Shown one piece after another: positions 54,912 to 64,000 of a DNA stretch of 64,000 nucleotides. A program made the translations under genes and the position numbers. The DNA lies in contig CM059577.1 in the NCBI GenBank assembly GCA_030386875.1, positions 25,431,038 to 25,495,037 of the forward strand, written 5' to 3'. Within the stretch, counting starts at the first letter, position 1. The number at the start of each line of letters is the position of its first letter. Below the pieces are notes generated by a model. That model searched no databases. It was given only the letters and a program-made list of their open reading frames with translations, and had not been told where the DNA came from. The stretch is from Morinoia aosen. Taxonomy: Eukaryota; Arthropoda; Malacostraca; Amphipoda; Talitridae.

Positions 54912-57900
54912 ATGACTACTAAAGCAAAAAAATATTTAGGAGTTTATTTTGACAATAGGCAGTGGGAAATAGTTCCATCAAAATGGACAACCAAAATTGG
55001 AAACTTTATTAAGTGCTACTGGCCACCAGACGGATCAAATATTCAAGGCTTGGGCAAGGAAAACACGGCTCCAAGAAAAAATTGGACTGAATTTATCATC
55101 AAGAAGACAGCTGTTTCATCAGGTTTGTAACTCAATGCATATATAATACCTTTCAAAATATAATCACTTGTCTCCCAATTTCTGCGAATTAATTGTACTT
55201 TTGTGTTCTATGTTTCCATACAGTTACCTACATGAAAGAACAAAATTGGGATGATATTAATGTATCTTTCACTTTCAATAATCAGAAATACATTTTTGTC
55301 CGCCTGTCCCCATTTATACCTAATTATAAATTATTATAAAGAATATAAATAAGAAGTTTTCATTGATAGATGAAATTACATAAATAATTCCTTTGGGCGA
55401 GGAGGGCTGCTATCCAATTTTTTTTTTATTTTTTTCAAAAATGTCTTCAAGTAAGGACTTAAGACTGACTGAGACTTTGATTTGAACTCAAACTTGGACT
55501 TGGTCTAAGAATCAAACTTGGAGTGGGAAGGTTATACTCAAACTTGGAATTCTATTTTGACCTAAACTTGGAATTGAACTTTATTTTGACTTAGGATCCA
55601 ATTTGAACTTTACTCTTTCAACCATTGGGGCTTTCAACCATTGGGGGTACTCTTTCAACTATTGACTCAAACCATTGGGGCTTGGGCTCATACTTGGACT
55701 CACACTCAAACTGTTCTCTAGTTTGGTGCACGAGTTAGCGTTTGGTATGTAGCGTCCCACAACCCGAGGTGTATTTTTTGTGAGGATAATGTTTAGTTTA
55801 CTGAGCAGATAACTATGACCGGGCTTACAAGAAGATGACACAAGGCAATTTGGCTTCCACTTCTTCTGAAGCTGAGCCATCACCGAGGAGAGTTACGCAA
55901 GGCCAGCTGCAATATTGCGGTGTCCGACGAAGTCCTCGTATACAAAAGAGCAATCTACCTAGAACAACAGTCAACAGCAAACGGAAACTGAGCTTTACTC
56001 CCAATGAAGGTCAGTTGAGATATCTATTAGGTAGTTAATAGTACTGTTGCAATTTTTTATTATGAATGAACATCTCTATTTCTAATTTGCATCAGTATTC
56101 GGTGATGTCCTTGAACTAAAAATAGAAGTCTTGCACGCAGCCATGTCAGGTTTCAATTTATAACCATATATATCACCTTTGGCTTTTAATATGTAAAGTC
56201 AATAGTGGTGAGTCTTCAGTCAATCACCCAGGGTGAATTACTGCACCAAAAATCGCTTCCAAATACAATTAAATTATCAACGTTATTCACTCTACATTTT
56301 CTGTTTGGCAATTTAGCCCAGCCTCTCATGTGTTTTTAAGCTAGTGCTGTTATTACTAATTTTGCGCAGAAGCACAATTCATGAGTTCTTTTTTATCTGC
56401 ATCTTTTATTTTAAATCTTTATTCACACTAGGTATAGCCATGAGTTGACAGTCAATGTTTCTCTTTTAGGGGTTGCATGCCAAGGTCATGTTTTACTGGT
56501 TTATGGTGTGATTTTGATGACCAATACCAGATTTGAAGCAAATTGAAAATAGTTCTCTAGTTTCAATTTAGTTGCAGGTTGTATTTTATAAATTTTGAAT
56601 AGTTCAAGACCTTTTGCTCATCCTCTTTATTCCCATGAAGCAGCAACTCCCGATGGGTCCTCTTCTGATTGCAGCAATGACGACCCAGATCCCGCTATGG
56701 CAGTTCCTCTGCAGCTTCATAAGACCTCCGTATTCACACCTCAATTGAAGTAAGTCACTTTACAATTTTCATTTTTGGTAATTGGAGTTGATATGCGATG
56801 TGAATCGTCAATAACATTTGAACATTGATAATAAGACTTGTTGAAGTTAGACTGTAGAAGCAATTTTGACTGATATGATGGAAATAATTACGTCCTCAGA
56901 AATCGATCTTCAGTGGAATCCAACGTGAAAAACGGCGAATGGACCAGAATTGAGCAAAAGGTCTCTTCCCTAGACACCAGAGTGACTCAAATAGAAATGG
57001 TTGTGAAGGAAAATATGCTGCGTAAGCCATCGTGTGCTGACATCCTCTGTCCACCTCCCGCAAATAACTCTACAGAGTTACTTCAATTAGCATCAAATCC
57101 TGAAATGGTAAGCTTGTGTGTAAAAAATTTATGAAATTTCTGGCGACTCAACATTATATTGTGTATCAATTTTTTTCTTACAGCATCTTCAATGCTGTAT
57201 GCAATAATAGGTACTTTATTGTGATATATATATGTAGCTAAATGAATACTCAAGTTTTTTTTGTGCAAGTGTCTGACGGGAGGTTGTCTCTGGGCCTTAT
57301 TTTCATTTAGGTGAAGCTTCTTCAGCATGCACGGGAAGGAACGCTATCTAGGGCGATGACTAAGATGTTGAAGCTGTGCATGACCAGGAGTTTAGCACTA
57401 CAGTTTTCACTTACTGGTCTTGGAAGGTCGAGGAAGAGAGACAAGCTGGCCTTCAGAAACACGATGGCATACCAGCTGATCGAACGTAAGTATCGTATAT
57501 AGAAAGGAATGCATGCAGCAATTATTCCATTATTCCTTCAGCTAAAATTCAACATTTTCCTTCACGTTGTAATCTCTATGTAACACAAAAGAATTATTAT
57601 TGTTCAAATGCAAATGAGTGGCGCACGTTGAATGCCTGATAAATTGCTGACTATCAAAATGCAAAAATAATTTCTGGTTTAATGAGCTTAATATGTGTTT
57701 GAGTACATTCATACCCTATTGAGGATTGTATTTTATTTGTTAAAATATATATGTATATTACAGAGGCTATTTTGAGCCGTCAGCAATTCCGAGAGGTGTC
57801 ATTGTCGGATATCAACAAGGCGATCACTCTGGCCCTAAAGAACGCAGTTGACTGGGACGGGCATCGTGGGCCCCGGGTGAAGGACTACGTAACGGGGACG

Positions 57901-58083
57901 GTCGCCACTCACACAGCCTCGGGTGCGAATGCCACTGCAGGCCTAGCAGCGACTGATGCAGCGGGAAAGGACACCACGGCCCAACTTACAACTCTTGCTA
58001 CAGCAAAGGCGGGCGCCAGTACTCAACTTGGTCTAATGAACGGTATTTTAAGTGAAAGTATCAATATATTAGCTTGTGAGTGA
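54912..58083 (+). CDS. DUF4806-like domain protein, six exons, 407 residues
   Basis: The exon model is 54912-55122, 55809-56009, 56641-56749, 56900-57107, 57311-57485 and 57764-58083. All introns are GT..AG with phases 1, 1, 2, 0 and 1, and the joined frame is 1224 nt with no internal stop. Residues 1-70 carry VPSKW (21-25) and CYWPP (35-39), the N-terminal module that accompanies DUF4806 in many insect proteins. Residues 71-173 are Ser/Pro-rich and basic (VRRSPRIQ; possible nuclear signal). Residues 188-212 look like a coiled coil. Residues about 228-337 match the DUF4806 pattern (LLQHAREGTLSRAMTKMLKL, SLALQFSLTG, ALKNAV). The tail (338-407) is Ala/Thr/Gly-rich. The third exon has a tandem AAGCAG acceptor, so an optional Ala is possible. 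The start is chosen as the first Met before the VPSKW module. The function of this family is not established. An alternative 3' end is described at 58669. Confidence 0.8.
55440..55720. repeat. Degenerate ACTTGGA-type repeat inside intron 1
   Basis: Words such as ctcaaacttgga, gacttggtct and gaactttattttgactta, and the pair ctttcaaccattgggg (twice near 55615-55645), recur through 280 bp of the first intron. It is an old, irregular array. Confidence 0.65.
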
Positions 58084-58311
58084 GTCACTTTCAGATAGTT
58101 TTTCTATTGCAGTGTTTTCCATCTGCGTGACTCTCAGCTTATTTGACTTGCGTCATTTTTAAGGGATGTAATTTCATAGGTCCACTTTTTTTTGTTCTGT
58201 TCTCTTACTTGAAAGGATGAATCAGTTTCAACGATCAGATATCGCATTAGTTACTGGAATGCCTTACTCTAGTAGTACTTATAGGGCGATTCTTAGGAAA
58301 TCTCATTTAAA

Positions 58312-58399
58312 AAAAAGATGAACCAACGTTATAGAGAACATTCATTCCGAAACGTTTGCTACAAATAAATGTTCTCTATAACGTTGGTTCTTCTTTTTA
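58312..58399. mobile_element. Hairpin element with perfect 23-bp arms
   Basis: The left arm 58320-58342 (gaaccaacgttatagagaac + att) and right arm 58368-58390 are exact reverse complements; the symmetry extends about eight more bases outward with one mismatch (aaaaagat / ttcttttt). The spacer ends ccgaaacgtttgctacaaat. The only AATAAA near the end of the DUF4806-like gene (58364-58369, 280 bp after the stop) lies at the loop-arm border, so the hairpin may supply its poly(A) signal (inference). Confidence 0.8.
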
Positions 58400-58668
58400 T
58401 TTTGCCTTACTCATTTATTGCGTATGTATTATAAAGGCTATTAAATTGAAAAAACTTTTCATGAAAAAGTAATGTTGAGCTAATTATTTAAATAAATCTT
58501 TCAATGATGTACAGTTATTGGCGAACCCTTACGCATGAAAGAAGCATCCATTATCCATGTTTGTTCTATGCTGTATCACACAATATTGGAGAAGAAACTG
58601 GCTAAATGTATACATGTATTTCAGTATGTGAGATACTTATGGAGCTGATATTGTGTTGAACATTTCAG

Positions 58669-58835
58669 CACTTGAAATTGATGTGCTTGAATTGAAACAG
58701 ATTGCTTGCCAAAATGATAAGATACAGGAAATAACAAGCGTGGATAGTGGTATCTTAAATCTTATTTCATGCCTTATGGTTCGCTGTAGGTACTTAGCTA
58801 ATGGCAGTTCACACACAGATATGATATCAGTATAG
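58669..58835 (+). other. Candidate alternative 3' exon of the DUF4806-like gene
   Basis: A good acceptor (ttgaacatttcag, ending at 58668) precedes an open frame to a stop at 58833-58835 (LEIDVLELKQIACQNDKIQE ...). If the last exon were cut at 58042 (aacg|gtattt), the join would be in phase and replace the last 13 residues by about 55. The donor is weak, so this is an alternative model, not the preferred one. An internal donor at 58790 (gctgtag|gtactt) would allow a further exon. Confidence 0.3.
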
Positions 58836-59649
58836 CTATATATATAATCAATGTAACATAGCACCTTTTCGTGTTTGTTTGAATAGAAATGAGTAGAAAA
58901 AACATTCAATCAATAAGCGGAGTCTTGTTTCTGTATGGAAAATTTATTTTGAATAGTTACCTACTATTAGGCAACATCTATTTATCTGGATAGATGTCCT
59001 TATTTGAATATTTAAGAACTATGTTTAGGCGAGATCGTATATTATAGAGAAATTAATCTCTAGCATCCCAACAGGTTGTAATTAAATTTTGTTGATGAAT
59101 AAGTCTTATTATCCTCTTATAAATAGTCTACTTAAGTTTATTCTATTAGTTTCCTCGTTAAAATATGCAATGAATGCATGCATTATGATTCTCCAGTGCA
59201 TACATTGATAGGTAGGTCATACATTGGATTTGAATATGCTCTTGAAACGGAAAAATGTGCATTATTTGTACCGTGCAATCTACAGTGAAATCTATATTTG
59301 TATATTATATATATATTATATATATTCGGTTTCCGTCTTTGCAGAGACAAATTTCAACCATAGATAGAAAAACTTAAAATAATTTGATTTTAAGGAGTGG
59401 CGAAAACATTAAAACTCCAGCGTTTCAAGTAATCATGACCTAAAAATGAGCCCAACTAATACTATTCCTACCTGGTATCTGTGTATTAGAACACATTTTC
59501 TAATAGATATAAAATACCATGTAGGAATAGCATTAGCTGGAGTTCTTTTGATGTATTACTCGAAAGCGGGATGATATTTTTTTCACTCCTGAAAATTTAT
59601 TTTTTATTTTGAGTGTCTTAAGGTTGAAATTTGTCCATACAAAAAACAT
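58836..59649. other. AT-rich stretch, nothing recognised
   Basis: The interval includes a short TA-rich run (about 59296-59328). No gene is seen. A phrase containing attcctacctggtat (59463) and its rough reverse complement ataccatgtaggaat (about 59512) give a weak inverted pair. Confidence 0.4.
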
Positions 59650-59775
59650 GTACGCTAATATCCCCAGCAAGCAGTTTTCCAGTTCTTGTACCGACCATAA
59701 AATGCCACCGATAGTAGCGTTTTATGGTCAGATCATGGATTGGAAAACTGCTTGCTGGGTATATTTTTAGCATAT
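59650..59775. mobile_element. Imperfect long palindrome with perfect 19-bp outer arms
   Basis: The outer arms 59663-59681 (cccagcaagcagttttcca) and 59741-59759 are exact reverse complements. Inner arms 59693-59705 (gaccataaaatgc) and 59717-59729 differ at one position. The 11-bp segments between them do not pair well. Weak pairing continues outward (tacgctaat / tttagcata). It resembles a hairpin MITE or a structured RNA template. Confidence 0.75.
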
Positions 59776-60074
59776 TGCTGCTATGTGGCCACAGTCTGAA
59801 ATAGGTCAGTTGATGGGACAATTGTAGCAGTTTTATACGATAAGCCTGTGCGGCTTACGGTCAGGATAAGAGACGACTTCTGCTTCGTGGGCAGCTAGCG
59901 GCAGGTTTATGTGAACGGCGTATGCGGTTCATGGTCAGACTATGGTACAATTATCTAGTTTTTTCTTGGACTCGCCACGCATAATTCTACCCTTCCGAGT
60001 CCCATAAGCATACCGAACGCTACGCGGTACTCTCCAGTAACGCGAGTATAATACTGCCTCAATTTTTAATAGGG
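59776..60074. other. Unique stretch with repeated GGTCAG phrases
   Basis: The phrase gcggcttacggtcagg (about 59850) recurs as gcggttcatggtcaga (about 59926) and resembles gcgttttatggtcaga inside the preceding palindrome. This suggests a small decayed repeat. No gene. Confidence 0.4.
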
Positions 60075-60169
60075 ATGAGCGCGAAAATAAGAAGGCAAAA
60101 TGTAGGTGATGAAAATACAGCATTTTCCAATGACATTTATCTGAAGCCATTGACTTCAGATCAGGAACT
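60075..60169 (+). other. Candidate first coding exon
   Basis: An ATG at 60075 opens a + frame (MSAKIRRQNVGDENTAFSND, then IYLKPLTSDQEL) that ends exactly at a consensus donor, gaact|gtaagta at 60170. No partner exon is found before the 60652 array, so a downstream exon would have to lie beyond it. The reading is plausible but rests on one donor. Confidence 0.3.
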
Positions 60170-60651
60170 GTAAGTACACAATTCTTTATATTTAAATAAC
60201 ACATTGACAAGGTTTGCGTGGTTGCAGCGGTTGTTTAGGTTACTTTAAAAGTAGGAGAAGTGAAAAAACGACGACAATACTGCTGTAATAAATTTCAATA
60301 TTTAAAAAAAAGTGAAAATAAATAGTTGAACGATGATATTTTGCCTCGTACGCTAAAGTTTATAGTTAAAAAATGTAGCGATGTGATCGGAATGCTACTC
60401 AATATGTGTGCCATTACTTAGAATGCGCAACATACCAATGGTACACATAAGTACCAGTATGTATTCAGCGTGTTAAGATGATAGGCAGATTTAGAAGTTT
60501 TTATTCATTAGATATTGGCGGTATTTTCTGAGCGGTACGTTAGTCTTCTGTCATAAAATACCGCAATTTTGTTAAGTTCTGTAGTGATGTGAGGACGCTT
60601 TTTTGAACTTGGTTATCTACTTATGGTAACCCACTGAGTTATTGTGCCTTC
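60170..60651. other. AT-rich stretch, nothing recognised
   Basis: No open frame or repeat of note between the candidate exon and the 23-bp array. Confidence 0.45.
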
Positions 60652-61310
60652 TGCACGCTGCACAGCCCACACTCTGCACGCTGCACAGCCCACACTCTGC
60701 ACGCTGCACAGCCCACACTCTGCACGCTGCACAGCCCACACTCTGCACGTTGCACAGCCCACACTCTGCACGCTGCACAACCCACACTCTGCCCGCTGCA
60801 CAGCCCACACTCTGCACGCTGCACAGCCCACACTCTGCACGCTGCACAGCCCACACTCTGCACGCTGCACAGCCCACACTCTGCACGCTGCACAGCCCAC
60901 ACTCTGCACGCTGTACAGCCCACCCTCTGCACGCTGCACAGCCCACACTCTGCACGCTGCACAGCCCACACTCTGCACGCAGCACAGCCCACACTCTGCA
61001 CGCTGCACAGCCCACACTCTGCACGCTGCACAGCCCACACTCTGCACGCTGCACAGACCCCACTCTGCACGCTGCACAGCCCACATTCTGCACGCTGCAC
61101 AGCCCACACTCTGCAAGCTGCACAGCCCACACTCTGCACGCTGCACAGCCCACATTCTGCACGCTGCACAGCCCACACTCTGCACGCTGCACAGCCCACA
61201 TTCTGCGCGCTGCACAGCCCACACTCTGCACGCTGCACAGCCCACACAGGCCACACTCTGCACGCTGCACAGCCCACACTCTGCACGCTGCACAGCCCAC
61301 ACTCTGCACT
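60652..61310. repeat. 23-bp minisatellite, about 28 copies
   Basis: The unit cagcccacactctgcacgct plus gca repeats with a period of 23 bp (60663, 60686, 60709), with scattered point variants and one insertion of caggcca near 61248. It is stop-free on both strands, so frames of 215-264 codons appear on both. Confidence 0.96.
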
Positions 61311-61439
61311 CAGCTCAAGCTGGAAAAGTGCGCATCAGGTCGATTGTTTTCGCGTGAAAGCGGCACAATCACCTGGGAGCGATCAGCGATCATTCCACAT
61401 ACACGCGCTCGCATGCCGGCCGATGCTTCATCATGAGGA

Positions 61440-61930
61440 GATTGTGCTTAGCTGAGTTGTGTTGTGTGTTGTGTGTGGTGTGTTGTGTGTGTTGTGCGGT
61501 GTGCGGTGTGTACGGTGTGTGGTGTACTGTGTGTTGTTTTTTGTGTGGTGTGTTGTGTGGTGTGTGTGGTGTGTTGTGCGTTTGTTTGTGTGGTGCGTGT
61601 TGTGTGGTGTGTGTTGTGTGGTGTGTTGTGCGTGTGTGTGTGGTGTGTTGTGTGTGTTGTGTGGTGTGTTGTGTGTGTTGTGCGATGTGTTTTGCGTGTG
61701 TGTGAGTGTGTGTGGTGCGTGTTGTGTGGTGTGTTGTGTAGTGTGTGTGGTGTGTTGTGCGTTGCGTGCTGTGTGTTGTGCGTTGGGTGCTGTGTGTTGT
61801 GTTTTGTGTGTGTTGTGCGTTGGGTGCTGTGTGTTGTGTTTTGTGTGTGTTGTGCGTTGGGTGCTGTGTGTTGTGCGTTGTGTGATGTATGGTGTGTGTG
61901 CTGTATGGTGTGTGTGCTGTATGGTGTGAT
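61440..61930. repeat. TG-rich degenerate repeat
   Basis: Runs of gtgttgtgtggtgtgt type extend for about 490 bp with irregular spacing. Toward the 3' side a unit of about 36-38 bp (ttgtgcgttgggtgctgtgt then gttgtg) repeats about three times. Confidence 0.9.
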
Positions 61931-62384
61931 GTGTGATATATGGAGTTATGTAAGCAAGCGCGTTGTCTGCGTAATTAAGCGTGTCAGGAGTGTGTTGTGC
62001 GTGTGGCGTGTGCATAACACACACCCCACAAAGGTGCGAGAGACGCAAATAAGGCACAAAATAACACACTTGACACACTTGCAGCCCTCACAAAAGGTGC
62101 GTGAGATACTAGCGATTGATATCCGAGACACCAATACAAACGAGCTGAAGATACCGGTGCGGTGCTCGTAAATACATGCGTTGCAGTTTGATGTCGTGAT
62201 AAATATTTAAGTTGAAGAAAGTTGCTGTACGCTATATATACATATATATTGAAGAAAGTTGACAGGCTTATGATATATCTCTCTGCTCTCTTTGGAACGC
62301 GTTTGTTGTGATCTGGGAGGCTCAAAATGACTTAATCAATTCTAATCTGGCCATGATCTCATTTATCATTAATATTAGGATCAT
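61931..62384. other. Unique stretch, nothing recognised
   Basis: A direct repeat, ttgaagaaagttg, occurs at about 62211 and 62250. No gene. Confidence 0.4.
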
Positions 62385-62670
62385 TATACAGTATAGTGAC
62401 TTTAAGCCTCCCTAGCCACGACAAAGATGATATCAAGAAAGCGCATGGAAGGGAACATTTAGTACGAATTGTAGAAAATAAGGAATCTATGCACAAGGTG
62501 AGTTTCCACGCAGGATATCGTGCCTATATAGAAACGTTAAGTTATTGGGGAAGAGGAAGAGAAGACAAAGAATAGACAGCAACAAAAGATGTATTGTATA
62601 TATACTGAAAGACGTACAGTGGGCACAAACCCCAGAAGCCTGGGAGTGCCAGTCCCCTTAGCATCTACCA
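62385..62670 (+). repeat. Dispersed repeat family R1, copy 5
   Basis: The head is tttaagcctccctagccacg. Then come gcatggaagggaacatttag, ataaggaatctatgcacaag, aagaggaagagaagacaaag and the tail agcctgggagtgccagtccc. The order agrees with the other copies; the middle is shorter and more diverged. Confidence 0.7.
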
Positions 62671-63244
62671 ATAATCTGTTTTTTCCTCGATATTTCGTAC
62701 ATCAAAAATATGATAATAACCCCAAAATAAAATGTGATATAACCCTCCCCCTAGAAATGGGAAATTTACCCAAAATAAACCACATTTACCATTATCCTGC
62801 GCTGTTTAATCCAGGGATTTCGGAACCAAACAGAGCAGCAAAACAGGGTAAAACGCGGAAATTCCTTGTTCAGTTATAGTGTAATAGTCACATATATTCA
62901 AAATAGTCAAGATTTGCTGACGACATTAATTAATTAATAACCAATAATTTTTGAAAGAAAAGGAATAGATAGTTAGCTATTATTTTGTCAATATTTAAGT
63001 GGAAATCCCAACAACCTGCTACCTTGAAAAATCATTCACCCCTTCTATGTTTTTTAATTACATTTATTGTTAAAATAAGAACAGAAACTTGCTGAGGCTC
63101 CCACGTGTATACCATATATATATAGTACATGTGGTACATATATATATACAGCCTGCAGTACTTTAATTATAGAGCGCCCCACCTGCATATATAGAGGGGA
63201 GCTAATTCTCAAAATCCAATCGATTATTCCACGATCATCTCGAA
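62671..63244. other. AT-rich stretch, nothing recognised
   Basis: A + frame of 96 codons (62589-62879) starts in the R1 copy and has no motif. A TA-rich spot lies at 63110-63150. No gene called. Confidence 0.4.
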
Positions 63245-63615
63245 GATATGTTAGACTAAATATGTAAGTTTAAGCCGCCCCAATCGCAGCAAAGATGCTC
63301 CAAAGAGAGCAAGGAGGAAGTCACCATTATTTATAGGGAGTTCAAGGAACTCAGAATCTAAGGACAAGGTGTGTTTGCACAGAAGATAGTCCTGCGTATA
63401 GGAACAGGAAGGAAGTTCATGAAACGACTTAAAAGTTGAGACGAAAGTAAAAGGTTTTGAGAAGCAGGATGGTAGTGCATTGAAAAAGATATAAAGTCCT
63501 TCAACAAAACCAAAAGTGATACTATTTCAACGAAAGGAAGGCCTACCTATATAACCAAATTTAGCTCGGGAACCTGCATCTTCCCCCATGTGAGCGCTAT
63601 AGTTCCCACAAATAA
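63245..63615 (+). repeat. Dispersed repeat family R1, copy 6 (near full length)
   Basis: The head is agtttaagccgccccaatcg and cagcaaagatgctcc. Then come gcaaggaggaagtcaccatt, actcagaatctaaggacaag, aggaagttcatgaaacgact, taaaagttgagacgaaagta, gcaggatggtagtgc and the tail aaggaaggcctacctatata, ctcgggaacctgcatcttcc. This copy and copy 3 bound the family at about 370 bp. Confidence 0.8.
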
Positions 63616-64000
63616 AGGAGTTGTTGCTCTCTTGGAGAGGAGATCGTCACAAATGTTAACAAATACTCAGAATATTTTCGATCACTCTGTCTCTGCAGCA
63701 CATATATATATATATATGTATATTTTCAGTCTGCGCGTACACGCACACAGACACATGTACGTATGTACGCGGCCATGAGCGTGCGCACAAATGCACGCAC
63801 ATGTAAGCATATATATGTGTATTCAGTATCATTCATTTAAAATCTGAAACAAATTTGACGAAAGTTTTTACGCATGAAGAACTGAATACAAAATACTGTA
63901 TCCTTAATTTCTATGCCGAAGCCCACTGCAGAGAAGTCTGTACTCCTTGTATCTCATTCGTTACCTCTGCATGTAACTCACCGTGTCAGCGTGCTGCTCT
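63616..64000. other. End of window, simple sequence and unique DNA
   Basis: A TA/CA-rich simple sequence lies at about 63700-63820. The remainder shows no gene. Confidence 0.4.

Noticed and set aside
59935-60210. A 91-codon - strand gene
   Set aside because: The frame has no motif, and the + strand offers a better candidate in the same place (Met followed by a consensus donor).
60613-61436. Cysteine-rich or histidine-rich proteins on both strands
   Set aside because: These come from the 23-bp array, open in several frames of both strands.

Overview
The window is nuclear DNA of an animal, most likely an insect or other arthropod. The evidence is an AT-rich background, spliceosomal introns with GT..AG borders and intact phases, short CCTAA/TTAGG-like stretches common in insect DNA, a relic mariner-type transposon with the DUF4817 N-terminal domain typical of arthropod copies, and a DUF4806-like gene. 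I cannot name the genus. No bacterial operon, rRNA, intact tRNA or CRISPR array is visible.

The dominant content is tandem repetition. About thirty separate arrays cover very roughly a third of the window. The largest are a 45-bp satellite of about 117 copies (30591-35890), a 23-bp array of about 137 copies (47525-50688), a 20-bp array of about 84 copies (39328-41005), a C/A-rich array (36288-37945), a 43/45-bp array with higher-order structure (26029-27404), a 16-bp array (45028-45805) and 22-24-bp arrays (20546-21172, 24632-25062, 41145-42005, 51145-51365, 60652-61310). Most long open frames in the window are by-products of these arrays: a stop-free unit stays open in several frames, often on both strands. 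They should not be read as genes.

Interspersed elements lie between the arrays. A family of about 370 bp (called R1 here) has six copies on both strands. A second family (R2) has three copies. There is an internally deleted mariner-like element (13670-14250), a 265-bp MITE with near-perfect terminal inverted repeats and flanking direct repeats (27489-27779), and several long hairpin (foldback) elements (23925-24242, 51811-52025, 58312-58399, 59650-59775). Two of the hairpins share sequence at the inner edge of the right arm and just beyond it, although their arms differ.

The only well-supported gene is on the + strand at 54912-58083. Six exons join in phase to give 1224 nt, an uninterrupted 407-residue protein with an N-terminal VPSKW...CYWPP module, a basic middle, a coiled coil and a C-terminal DUF4806-like domain. 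A coding-like but broken stretch lies just upstream (54355-54871). Single candidate exons lie at 58669-58835 and 60075-60169. The rest (1-20 kb, 21.5-24 kb, 28-30 kb, 51.4-54.3 kb, 58.8-60.6 kb, 62.7-64 kb) is AT-rich, apparently non-coding sequence with a few GC-richer islets that could be promoters or unrecognised exons.
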